Positions 16,118 through 23,788 of a DNA stretch of 64,000 nt are shown here, piece by piece. Origin of the DNA: Paraburkholderia unamae (GTDB lineage: Bacteria; Pseudomonadota; Gammaproteobacteria; Burkholderiales; Burkholderiaceae). Below the pieces are notes generated by a model, which was not told where the DNA came from, did no database searches, and was given only the letters and a program-made list of their open reading frames with translations. The first letter of the stretch is position 1, and every line of letters starts with the position of its first letter. Location: contig NZ_QLSU01000013.1 in NCBI RefSeq assembly GCF_003268775.1, positions 186,001 to 250,000 on the forward strand, read 5' to 3'. Both the position numbers and the translations under genes were made by a program.

Positions 16118-17131
16118 ATGAAGATCAAGCGACTCAGCGTGGCGCTCACGGCTTGCGCACTCGCGGCCGGCATGGCGGCCGTGGCGGCGGTGGCCTACGC
16201 GGCGGAAAACCCGACGATCGTGACCGTGGTGAAAGTGACCGGCATCAGCTGGTTCAATCGCATGGACGAAGGCGTCAAGCAGTTCGGCAAGGACAACCCG
16301 AACGTCGCGGTCTACCAGACCGGTCCGGGGCGTGCCGACGCCGCGCAGCAACTGAAGATCATCGACGACCTGATCGCGAAAAAAGTGAGCGCGATTGCCG
16401 TCGTGCCCTATGACCCGCCCACGCTCGAACCGGCGCTCAAGAAGGCGATGGATCGCGGCATCAAGGTCGTCACCCACGAGGCCGACAACGAGAAGAACAC
16501 CATGGTCGACGTCGAGGCGTTCGACAACTCGGCCTATGGCGCGGCGCTCAACGACCGCCTCGCCTCGTGCATGCACGACGACGGCAAGTGGGCGACCATG
16601 GTCGGCTCGCTCGGCAGCCGCTCGCAGGTGCAATGGGCCAACGGCGGCATCGACAACGCGAAAAAGAAGTTCCCGAAGATGCAACTGGTCGAGACGAACC
16701 TCGAAACCAACAACGACGGCGAGCGCGCCTATGAAGTGGCCAAGGAAGTGCTGCGCAAGCACCCGGACATCAAGGGCTTCCAGGGCTCGTCCTCGCTCGA
16801 CGTGATCGGCATTGGCCGCGCGGTCGAGGAAGCGGGCTTGCAGGGCAAGATCTGCGTGTACGGCACCGGTCTGCCGACCGAAGCCGGCAAGTACCTCGAA
16901 AGCGGCGCGATCAACGGCATTGCGTTCTGGGATCCGAAGCTCGCGGGCCTCGCGATGAACAAGATCGCGAAGATGCTGATCGACGGCAAGACGGTGGAGG
17001 ATGGCGCGAATCTCGGCCTGCCCGGCTACGAGAAAGTCACGGTGTCGAAGGGCCCCGGCAAGGGCGTGATCGTGCGCGGCCAGGGCTGGGTGAGCGTGGA
17101 CAAGTCGAACTACAAGCAATACAACTTCTGA
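16118..17131 (+). CDS. Periplasmic sugar-binding protein of the ABC transporter
   Basis: A 337-aa type I periplasmic binding protein with a Sec signal peptide (cleavage after AVAYA near residue 28). Mature start ENPTIVTVVKVTGISWFNRMDEG, the QLKIIDDLIAKKVSAIAVVPYDP segment and the hinge part KGFQGSSSLDVIGIGRAVEE match the RbsB/LsrB/rhamnose-binding group. A GGAG ribosome site precedes the ATG. It is followed by the ATPase and second permease. Ligand is taken as deoxyribose or a deoxy-sugar from the catabolic genes upstream. Confidence 0.9.
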   Translation: MKIKRLSVALTACALAAGMAAVAAVAYAAENPTIVTVVKVTGISWFNRMDEGVKQFGKDNPNVAVYQTGPGRADAAQQLKIIDDLIAKKVSAIAVVPYDPPTLEPALKKAMDRGIKVVTHEADNEKNTMVDVEAFDNSAYGAALNDRLASCMHDDGKWATMVGSLGSRSQVQWANGGIDNAKKKFPKMQLVETNLETNNDGERAYEVAKEVLRKHPDIKGFQGSSSLDVIGIGRAVEEAGLQGKICVYGTGLPTEAGKYLESGAINGIAFWDPKLAGLAMNKIAKMLIDGKTVEDGANLGLPGYEKVTVSKGPGKGVIVRGQGWVSVDKSNYKQYNF

Positions 17132-17202
17132 TCGGGAGAACGTGGCGCGCGCAACGGTTTCGAACCGGCGCGCGCTTCATCGCAACGTCACGAAGAGACG
17201 AC

Positions 17203-18723
17203 ATGGCATCAGAACCGCTATTGCAGGTGCTCGGCGTGCACAAGCGCTTTACCGGCGTGCACGCCCTGCGCGGCGTGACGCTCACGTTCGAGCGCGGGCA
17301 GATCTATCACCTGCTCGGCGAAAACGGCTGCGGCAAGAGCACGCTCATCAAGATCATTTCGGGTGCGCAGCCGCCCGACGAAGGCGAACTCGTGATCGAC
17401 GGCGCGCGCCACGCGCGGCTCTCGCCGCTCGAATCGCTGGCGGCGGGCATCGAGACCGTCTATCAGGATCTTTCGCTGCTGCCGAACATGAGCGTGGCGG
17501 AGAACGTGGGCCTTACGGCGGAACTGGCCGAGCACGGCGGGCGCCTTGCGCGCACGTTCGATCGCCGCGAACTGGCGCAAACGGCCGCGCGCGCGCTCAA
17601 GGCCGTCGGCCTGCCCGGCGACGCCGAGTTCCAGTCCACGCTGATCGAGCAACTACCGCTCGCCACGCGCCAGCTCGTGGCGATCGCGCGCGCGATCGCG
17701 AGCGAGGCGAAGTTCGTCATCATGGACGAGCCCACCACGTCGCTCACGCAAAAGGAAGTGACCAACCTCATCGCCGTGCTCGGCCAGTTGCGCGCGCAGG
17801 GCGTGACCGTGCTGTTCGTGAGCCACAAGCTCGACGAATGCTATGCAATAGGCGGCGAGGTGATCGTGCTGCGCGACGGCCAGAAAGTCACGCAAGGCCC
17901 GATCACCGACTACACCAAGGCGCAGTTGAGCGAACTGATGACGGGGCGCGAGCTTTCCGTCGAACGCTACCGCAATGCATTGCCCGACGCGCAAGTGTTG
18001 CTCGACGTGCGCGGACTCGGCCGCGCCGGGGTGTTCGAGGGCGTGTCGTTCGCGCTCCATCGCGGCGAGATCCTCGGCGTGACGGGCCTGCTCGACTCGG
18101 GCCGCAATGAACTGGCGCGCGCGCTTGCGGGCGTCGCGCCCGCGGACCAGGGCGAGATCGTGCTGGAGGGCCGCGCGATCAGGCTGGCCACGCCCGGCGA
18201 CGCGTGCCGCGAACGCATTGGCTATGTGCCGGAAGACCGCCTCAACGAAGGGCTCTTTCTCGACAAGCCGATTCGCGACAACGTCATCACGGCGATGATC
18301 GCGGGCCTGCGCGACCGCTTCGGCCAGATCGACCGCACGCGTGCGCGCGCGCTGGCCGAAGAGACGGTCAAGGAGTTGCAGATCGCGACGCCCAACGTGG
18401 ACAAAGCGGTGCAGTCGCTTTCGGGCGGCAACCAGCAGCGCGTGCTGATCGGCCGCTGGCTCGCCATCGACCCGCACGTGCTGATCCTGCACGGGCCGAC
18501 CGTGGGTGTGGACGTCGGCTCGAAGGACATCATCTATCGCATCATGCAGCGGCTCTCGCAGCGCGGCATCGGCATTCTGCTCGTGAGCGACGATCTGCCC
18601 GAACTGCTCCAGAACTGCGACCGCGTGCTGATGATGCGCAAAGGGCATCTCGCCGAGGAGCACCGCGCCGAAGGGCTGACCGAGGCGCAGTTGTATCGCG
18701 CGCTGCTTGCCGAGGCTGCATGA
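17203..18723 (+). CDS. Sugar ABC transporter dual ATPase (RbsA-like) with altered second domain
   Basis: A 506-aa cytoplasmic protein with two fused nucleotide-binding domains. Domain 1 has Walker A GENGCGKST (39-47) and Walker B FVIMDEPTTS, though its signature loop reads LPLATRQLV rather than LSGGQ. Domain 2 has a degenerate Walker A (GLLDSGRNEL), a good signature LSGGNQQRV, and a Walker B reading VLILHGPTVGVDVG, where the usual DEPT is HGPT, so both the metal-binding Asp and the catalytic Glu are absent. ATP hydrolysis probably occurs at one composite site only. Confidence 0.9.
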   Translation: MASEPLLQVLGVHKRFTGVHALRGVTLTFERGQIYHLLGENGCGKSTLIKIISGAQPPDEGELVIDGARHARLSPLESLAAGIETVYQDLSLLPNMSVAENVGLTAELAEHGGRLARTFDRRELAQTAARALKAVGLPGDAEFQSTLIEQLPLATRQLVAIARAIASEAKFVIMDEPTTSLTQKEVTNLIAVLGQLRAQGVTVLFVSHKLDECYAIGGEVIVLRDGQKVTQGPITDYTKAQLSELMTGRELSVERYRNALPDAQVLLDVRGLGRAGVFEGVSFALHRGEILGVTGLLDSGRNELARALAGVAPADQGEIVLEGRAIRLATPGDACRERIGYVPEDRLNEGLFLDKPIRDNVITAMIAGLRDRFGQIDRTRARALAEETVKELQIATPNVDKAVQSLSGGNQQRVLIGRWLAIDPHVLILHGPTVGVDVGSKDIIYRIMQRLSQRGIGILLVSDDLPELLQNCDRVLMMRKGHLAEEHRAEGLTEAQLYRALLAEAA

Positions 18724-18760
18724 AATCCGCGTATTCCGCGTAACGTTTGCCGGACCCCGC

Positions 18761-19804
18761 ATGAGCATGAATCAGACAATGAGCACGTCGTCCAATACCG
18801 TCGAAGTCGCGCGTCAGCGTGTTGCGCTGAACTGGCGCGCGAAGCTCGCGCGCAATCCCGAGTGGTTCACGGCCACGCTGATCGTGATCACCTGCGTGAT
18901 CGTCGCCTCGATCAACCCGCGTTTCCTCCAGTGGGCCACGCTGTTTGACCTGCTGCACTCGGCCACGACCACCTCGCTGTTCGCGCTCGGCACGCTCGTC
19001 GTGCTGGCGTCGGGCGGTATCGACGTGTCGTTTACGGCCATCGGCGCGCTCACCATGTATGCAATCACGAAGGCCGTGTTCGCCTGGTGGCCCGATGCGC
19101 CGTTCGCGCTCATCCTGCTCACGGGCGCCGTGGGCGGCGTCTTGCTGGGCGTGATCAACGGCCTGCTCGTGCACCGGCTCCAGGCGCCGTCGCTGATCGT
19201 CACGATCGGCACGCAATACCTCTATCGCGGCCTGCTGCTGACGTTCATCGGCACGACGTTCTTCATGAACATCCCGCACAGCATGGATCATTTCGGCCGC
19301 ATTCCGCTGATCGCCTACAAGACAGCCGACGGGCTCAACGCGGTGTTGCCGGTCTCGGCGCTTGCGCTCGTGGCGGGCGCGCTTCTTACGTGGTGGCTGC
19401 TGAACCGCACGATGATGGGGCGCGGCGTGTACGCCATGGGCGGCAGCACCGCGATTGCGGAGCGGCTCGGTTTCAACCTGCGCGCGATCCGGCTTTTCGT
19501 GTTCGGTTATACGGGGTTTCTGGCGGGCGTGGCGGGCATACTGCACGTGTCGAACAACCGGCTCGCCAATCCGTTCGACCTCGTGGGTTCGGAACTCGAC
19601 GTAATCGCGGCGGTGATCCTGGGCGGCGCGCGCATCACGGGCGGCAGCGGTACCGTGGTGGGCACGCTGCTGGGCGTGGCGCTCGTCACGCTCATCAACA
19701 ACGTGCTGATACTCGTGGGTGTGCCGAGCACCTGGCAGAAGGTGATTGTCGGCGCGTTCATTCTGGTGGCGGGCACGCTGTTCGCGCTGCGCCGGCGCGG
19801 CTGA
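18761..19804 (+). CDS. Sugar ABC transporter permease 2 (RbsC-like)
   Basis: A 347-aa permease with about ten transmembrane helices. Motifs include LASGGIDVSFTAIGALTMY, QAPSLIVTIGTQYLYRG and the inner loop AERLGFNLRAIRLFVFGYTG, as in ribose/autoinducer-type permeases. The frame is open into the end of the ATPase gene, but the ATG at 18761 gives the usual short cytoplasmic N-terminus. It completes the transporter with the permease at 14935 and is convergent with the deoR-type gene. Confidence 0.9.
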   Translation: MSMNQTMSTSSNTVEVARQRVALNWRAKLARNPEWFTATLIVITCVIVASINPRFLQWATLFDLLHSATTTSLFALGTLVVLASGGIDVSFTAIGALTMYAITKAVFAWWPDAPFALILLTGAVGGVLLGVINGLLVHRLQAPSLIVTIGTQYLYRGLLLTFIGTTFFMNIPHSMDHFGRIPLIAYKTADGLNAVLPVSALALVAGALLTWWLLNRTMMGRGVYAMGGSTAIAERLGFNLRAIRLFVFGYTGFLAGVAGILHVSNNRLANPFDLVGSELDVIAAVILGGARITGGSGTVVGTLLGVALVTLINNVLILVGVPSTWQKVIVGAFILVAGTLFALRRRG

Positions 19805-19829
19805 GAACGCGCGTGTGTTCGTTGGCGCG

Positions 19830-19847
19830 ACCGGCCTTCGCGCCGGT
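19830..19847. terminator. Hairpin between convergent permease and deoR genes
   Basis: ACCGGC and GCCGGT arms around a 6-base loop, in the 48-bp gap between the convergent genes. No clear T-tract follows on either strand, so a role as a two-way terminator is only possible. Confidence 0.35.
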
Positions 19848-19852
19848 TGACC

Positions 19853-20581
19853 TTATGCGCCTTGCCCGCGCAGCGTCTGGCCTTTCTCGCTGATGATGGA
19901 GTGGAAGTCATCCACCTGCGAAAAGCGCCACGCCTTCACAACGCCGAACTTGCTTGCGTCCACAACGAGATGGCTTTCCACGGCGCTGGCCATGGCGGCC
20001 TGCTTGAGCGCGACTTCGTGAAAGTTCCAGCACGTTACGCCGCGCTGGGTATCCACGCCGCCCGCTGAAATGAACGCCTTGTTGATGCCCATGCGGCGCA
20101 GCGTTTCGAGACTTTCCTCGCCCGAAAACGAGTCCGATGAGGGCACGTACACCCCGCCCAGCAAAATCATGCGCACGTTGGGCATGCGCCGCAGAATCTC
20201 GGCCACGTTGAGCGAATAACACACGGCGGTGATCTGCAACTGCGAAGGGATGAGGCGCGCGAGCGCCGCGAGCGTCGTGCCGCAGTCGATGAACACCGTG
20301 TCGTTTTGTGCGATGAGCCGCGCCGCGTGCGCGGAGGCCTGCGCCTTGGCCTGCGCGAAATGGTCCTTTTCGTGTTCGAGCGAGTAACCGGCCGTGTTCG
20401 GCACGTCCTGCGCGCTCACGATATAGCCGCCCAGATACGTGAAGCGTTCGGGCGTCGCGGCGATATCGCGCCGCACCGTCATTTCGGAGACGCCAAGCAC
20501 GCTGGCCGCATCGCGCAGATGCATGACGTTGTGTTTTGCGAGCGCGTCGGCAAGGGCGCGCAGCCGGTCGGTTTTGGCCAT
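19853..20581 (-). CDS. deoR: DeoR-family repressor, probable regulator of the deoxyribose operon
   Basis: A 242-aa regulator with a DeoR winged helix at the N-terminus (HNVMHLRDAASVLGVSEMTVRRDI) and a sugar-phosphate-binding domain (FIDCGTTLAALARLIP, MILLGGVYV, NKAFISAGGVDTQRGVTCWNFHEVALKQAAM). It resembles E. coli DeoR, whose inducer is deoxyribose-5-phosphate, the DeoC substrate. The frame opens far upstream, but the ATG at 20581 matches family length and follows a good promoter. It lies tail-to-tail with the operon it probably controls. Confidence 0.85.
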   Translation of the reverse strand: MAKTDRLRALADALAKHNVMHLRDAASVLGVSEMTVRRDIAATPERFTYLGGYIVSAQDVPNTAGYSLEHEKDHFAQAKAQASAHAARLIAQNDTVFIDCGTTLAALARLIPSQLQITAVCYSLNVAEILRRMPNVRMILLGGVYVPSSDSFSGEESLETLRRMGINKAFISAGGVDTQRGVTCWNFHEVALKQAAMASAVESHLVVDASKFGVVKAWRFSQVDDFHSIISEKGQTLRGQGA

Positions 20582-20660
20582 GGTGTGGGTTGTCCGGCAC
20601 GCTGCATGGGTACAAGTGCGCGCTTGCCGGGCGTTAGATTTGTTTCGTCTGCGTGATCGA

Positions 20661-20689
20661 ATTATAACAAGCAAGGTGGGGAGCGTCAC
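20661..20689 (-). promoter_or_regulatory. Sigma70-type promoter of deoR
   Basis: On the minus strand, a perfect -10 TATAAT (20666-20661) lies 17 bp from a -35 GTGACG (20689-20684, 4 of 6 consensus). This would give a leader of about 70 bases before the deoR ATG. Confidence 0.6.
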
Positions 20690-20794
20690 GTTTTGCGACC
20701 TTCCTGGCATGCGTTTTCGTCGCTTCGGCACAGCGCCGACGCATGAAATTCCACGCCCCATGATCATGCGGTCGAGTTGCGCGTGGCCTTTTTT

Positions 20795-20817
20795 GAGCAT
20801 GCGTTTTTCGCATGCTC
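20795..20817. promoter_or_regulatory. Perfect palindrome with 9-bp arms, candidate operator
   Basis: Arms GAGCATGCG and CGCATGCTC around five T residues. It stands about 95 bp upstream of the AldA-like ATG and just before a possible -35. Perfect symmetry of 18 paired bases is unlikely by chance, and the 5-base spacer fits a dimeric regulator site or an RNA hairpin. Confidence 0.5.
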
Positions 20818-20909
20818 CGCTCGACAATTAATCGTTTGTCGCGTCCTGATGCCGCACAGATACTGCCCTTTCTCCAGTAGCGGCGGCCACGCCGAACGGG
20901 CGGCAATTC

Positions 20910-22331
20910 ATGCGATCAGACCTCAATTTCATCAACGGGCAGTTCGTCGGCGCGCAAGGGCCGCATATTGCCGTCCACAATCCCGCAACCGGCGACGCGA
21001 TCGGCCAGGTCAGTGCCGCAAGCGTTGCCGACGTCATGCATGCCGTCGAGGCGGCACAAGCCGCACAACGCGCGTGGCGCAAGCTGCCCGCCGCCGCGCG
21101 CGGCGCGATCCTCAACCGTTTCGCGGACGTCATCGAAGCGCGCGCGCCGCGCATCGGCGCGGCGCTTGCCGCCGAGTCGGGCAAGAGCGTGGCAGACGCC
21201 ACCGCCGAAGCGCAGTACGCCGCCGAAATCCTGCGCTACCACGCGCAATGGGCGCGGCGCATTGAAGGCGAAGTCATTCCGAGCGACAGCGAGAACGAAA
21301 ACCTCATTCTCATGCGCGAGCCGATTGGCGTGGCCGCGTGCCTGATCCCGTTCAACTTTCCCGTCTACACGCTGCTGCGCAAGGTCGCGCCCGCGCTCAT
21401 CACGGGCAACGCCGTGGTCGTGCGCCCGAGCAACCACACGCCCTGCTCGGCGTTCGAGGTGGCGCAAGCCGCGCAGGAAGCGGGACTTCCCGCGGGCGTC
21501 TTCAACGTGCTCGCCATGGACCACGAGACGGCGGCGGCGCTCTGCACGCATCCGGGCGTGGGCATGATCACGCTCACGGGCAGCGTGGCGGCGGGCCGCA
21601 AGGTGCTCGACTACTGCAAGGAAAACATCGCAAAGCCCTCGCTGGAACTGGGCGGCAAGACGCCCGCGATCATCGGGGACGACGCCGATCTCGAAGCGGC
21701 CGCCACGGCCATCGTGCGCTCGAAGACCACGCATTGCGGCCAGCTTTGCACGGCGATCGAGCGCGTGTATGTGCACACCTCGGTGCATGACCGCTTCGTC
21801 GCGCTGCTGCGCGAGAAGATGAGCGCGGTGCGCTTTGGCGACCGCGCCGAAGACGAAACGCGCATGGGCCCGCTCGTGAGCGCGAGCGCCCGCACGGCGA
21901 TTCACGCGATGGTCGAGCGCGCACTGGCCGAAGGCGCGAAGCTCGAAACGGGCGGCTACCTGCCCGAAGGCAAAGGCCACTTTTATCCGGCCACCTTGCT
22001 CACACATTGCCGCCAGGACATGGAGATCGTGCAGGAAGAGATCTTCGGCCCGGTGCTGCCCGTGCTCGCGTACGAGACGCTCGACGACGCGCTGCGCATG
22101 GCCAACGATCACCAGTTCGGTCTGTCGTCAGTGCTTTATACGGAGCGCTACCGCACGACGATGCGCGTCGCCAACGAGATCGAGGCGGGCGAACTCTATG
22201 TGAACCGCACGCCCGCCGACCCATACCAGGGCTATCACGCCGGCTGGAAGCGATCGGGTCTCGGTGGCGACGACGGCAAGCACGGCATGCTCGAATTCAC
22301 GCAAACACGTCTCGTGGTCATGCCGTTCTGA
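20910..22331 (+). CDS. NAD-dependent aldehyde dehydrogenase, lactaldehyde/glycolaldehyde type
   Basis: A 473-aa ALDH most like E. coli AldA. Shared marks include QWARRIEGEVIPSDSENENL, PFNFPVYTLLRKVAPALITGN, the cofactor motif LTGSVAAG, Glu in LELGGKTPAI, the catalytic Cys in THCGQLCTAIERVYV, and the AldA-like end GYHAGWKRSGLGGDDGKHG followed by FTQTR. AldA oxidises L-lactaldehyde and glycolaldehyde, products of deoxy-sugar and pentose breakdown. It starts a cluster with MFS, enolase-superfamily and GMC genes, which suggests a sugar-acid or polyol route; the real substrate is not known. Confidence 0.88.
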   Translation: MRSDLNFINGQFVGAQGPHIAVHNPATGDAIGQVSAASVADVMHAVEAAQAAQRAWRKLPAAARGAILNRFADVIEARAPRIGAALAAESGKSVADATAEAQYAAEILRYHAQWARRIEGEVIPSDSENENLILMREPIGVAACLIPFNFPVYTLLRKVAPALITGNAVVVRPSNHTPCSAFEVAQAAQEAGLPAGVFNVLAMDHETAAALCTHPGVGMITLTGSVAAGRKVLDYCKENIAKPSLELGGKTPAIIGDDADLEAAATAIVRSKTTHCGQLCTAIERVYVHTSVHDRFVALLREKMSAVRFGDRAEDETRMGPLVSASARTAIHAMVERALAEGAKLETGGYLPEGKGHFYPATLLTHCRQDMEIVQEEIFGPVLPVLAYETLDDALRMANDHQFGLSSVLYTERYRTTMRVANEIEAGELYVNRTPADPYQGYHAGWKRSGLGGDDGKHGMLEFTQTRLVVMPF

Positions 22332-22446
22332 TCATTCGCGATACTGATTAATTGTTGAGGCGGTGCTCGCCACAACGAGCGCCAAAAATGAAGAAAACGC
22401 GCCTCGCGTCGGCTTTGGGTCCGCGCGCGGGCGTCAGGAGACAGTC

Positions 22447-23775
22447 TTGCAGAAGTCCATCGCCAAGCCTGATGCGCCGGCCGGGTTGCCGCGCGTCGAA
22501 ACCTCATCGCTCACGCCCGCTGCTTCCGGCGCGATGCAACGCTACATGCAATTGCTGCTGCTCGTGCTGGCCGCGGGCGGCATCTATCCGCTGCTGTATT
22601 TGCGGCAGGTGTATCAGACCACGATGCTCGATGTCCTGCACATCGACAACGCGCAACTGGGTTACCTCTATTCGGTGCTCGGCATCGTCTTCTTTCTCTC
22701 GTACCTGCCGAGCGGCTGGCTAGCCGACCGACTCGCGCCGCGCCTGTTGATCTGCTTCTCGCTGATCGGAACGGGCGCGCTGGGCCTGTGGTATTCCACC
22801 GCGCCCGCGTTCCACTCGCTCCTTGTGATCTTCTGTTGCTGGGGCCTCACCACGGGCCTCACATTCTGGGCCTCGGTGCTCAAGCGCGTGCGCATGATCG
22901 CGGCGCCAAATGAGCAAGGCCGCTTCTTCGGTTTGCTCGATGGCGGGCGCGGCCTGGTCGAGGCCTTGCTCGCAACGGTCGCGCTGGCGCTGTTCGCGGC
23001 CGCCACCGGATCGGGCCGCGGCGAAGCGGCAGGACTGCGTCACGTGATCTATCTGTATTCGTTCACGTGCATCGCACTCGGCGCGCTGATGAGTTTCTTC
23101 AAGGACCCCGCGCCTTCGCAAGCGCAAAGCCAGACCGTCGAAGCGGGCACGGGCGGCTCGCTCTGGCGCGATCTGGCCACGCTCGCTGCGATTCCGCAGC
23201 TCTGGCTCATGGCGGCAGTGGTGTTCTGCGGCTATCAGATTTTCTGGGCCACTTATAGCTTCTCCGCGTATCTCCAGCAGGGCGAAATGCATATGAGCGT
23301 CGTGGCCGCGGGCATGGTGACCACGGCGAAGCTCTGGATGCGCCCCATCGGCGGCATTGGCGGCGGCTTCCTTGGCGACCGCTTCTCGAACCTGCGCGTG
23401 CTGATCTGGGCGCTGTTCCTGGCCGTCGCGGGTCTGATCGGCCTGATTCTGCTGCCCGCGCTGCGCAACATGGCGCTGCTGGGCGCGGTGGTGCTGTTCA
23501 TCGGCCTCATGACCTACGCGATTCGCGGCCTGTACTGGACGCTGCTCGATTACTGCGCCGTTCCCATGCGCATCACGGGACTTGCGATCGGTCTCGTCTC
23601 GCTTATCGGCTACTCGTCGGACATTTTCCTGCCGCTCGTGAACGGCTATATCACCGAGCACTACGCAGGCATGCTCGGCTATCAGCTCTATTTCGCCTAT
23701 GTGGCCGCCGTTGGCGCGCTCGGCGGTGTTGCCGCGCTCGTGCTCAAGCGCATGACCCACTCCCACTCTGCCTGA
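22447..23775 (+). CDS. MFS transporter of the aldA-like cluster
   Basis: A 442-aa major facilitator with 12 predicted helices, starting MQLLLLVLAAGGIYPLLYLRQVY and containing the loop motif GWLADRLAPR. The start is taken as TTG at 22447 because AGGAG lies 6 bases upstream; the open frame extends 84 bases further without a good site. The family resembles sugar-phosphate or organic-acid carriers with a long first periplasmic loop. The dehydratase gene begins 13 bp after its stop, so it probably imports that enzyme's substrate. Confidence 0.82.
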   Translation: MQKSIAKPDAPAGLPRVETSSLTPAASGAMQRYMQLLLLVLAAGGIYPLLYLRQVYQTTMLDVLHIDNAQLGYLYSVLGIVFFLSYLPSGWLADRLAPRLLICFSLIGTGALGLWYSTAPAFHSLLVIFCCWGLTTGLTFWASVLKRVRMIAAPNEQGRFFGLLDGGRGLVEALLATVALALFAAATGSGRGEAAGLRHVIYLYSFTCIALGALMSFFKDPAPSQAQSQTVEAGTGGSLWRDLATLAAIPQLWLMAAVVFCGYQIFWATYSFSAYLQQGEMHMSVVAAGMVTTAKLWMRPIGGIGGGFLGDRFSNLRVLIWALFLAVAGLIGLILLPALRNMALLGAVVLFIGLMTYAIRGLYWTLLDYCAVPMRITGLAIGLVSLIGYSSDIFLPLVNGYITEHYAGMLGYQLYFAYVAAVGALGGVAALVLKRMTHSHSA

Positions 23776-23788
23776 AACCGTTCGAACC

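Larger units (their letters stand above)
20582..20909. other. Intergenic region between deoR and aldA-like genes
   Basis: A 328-bp region of lower GC with no supportable gene. It holds the leftward deoR promoter, a 23-bp perfect palindrome at 20795 and a related partial copy (GCATGCGTTTTCG) near 20708. It must also hold the rightward promoter of the AldA-like gene; a TCGACA element at 20821 is a possible -35. Confidence 0.6.

Noticed and set aside
17203..18723. ATPase considered as inactive pseudogene because of the HGPT change
   Set aside because: Frame is intact, the first domain keeps Walker A and B and the second keeps its signature, so one ATP site can still form.
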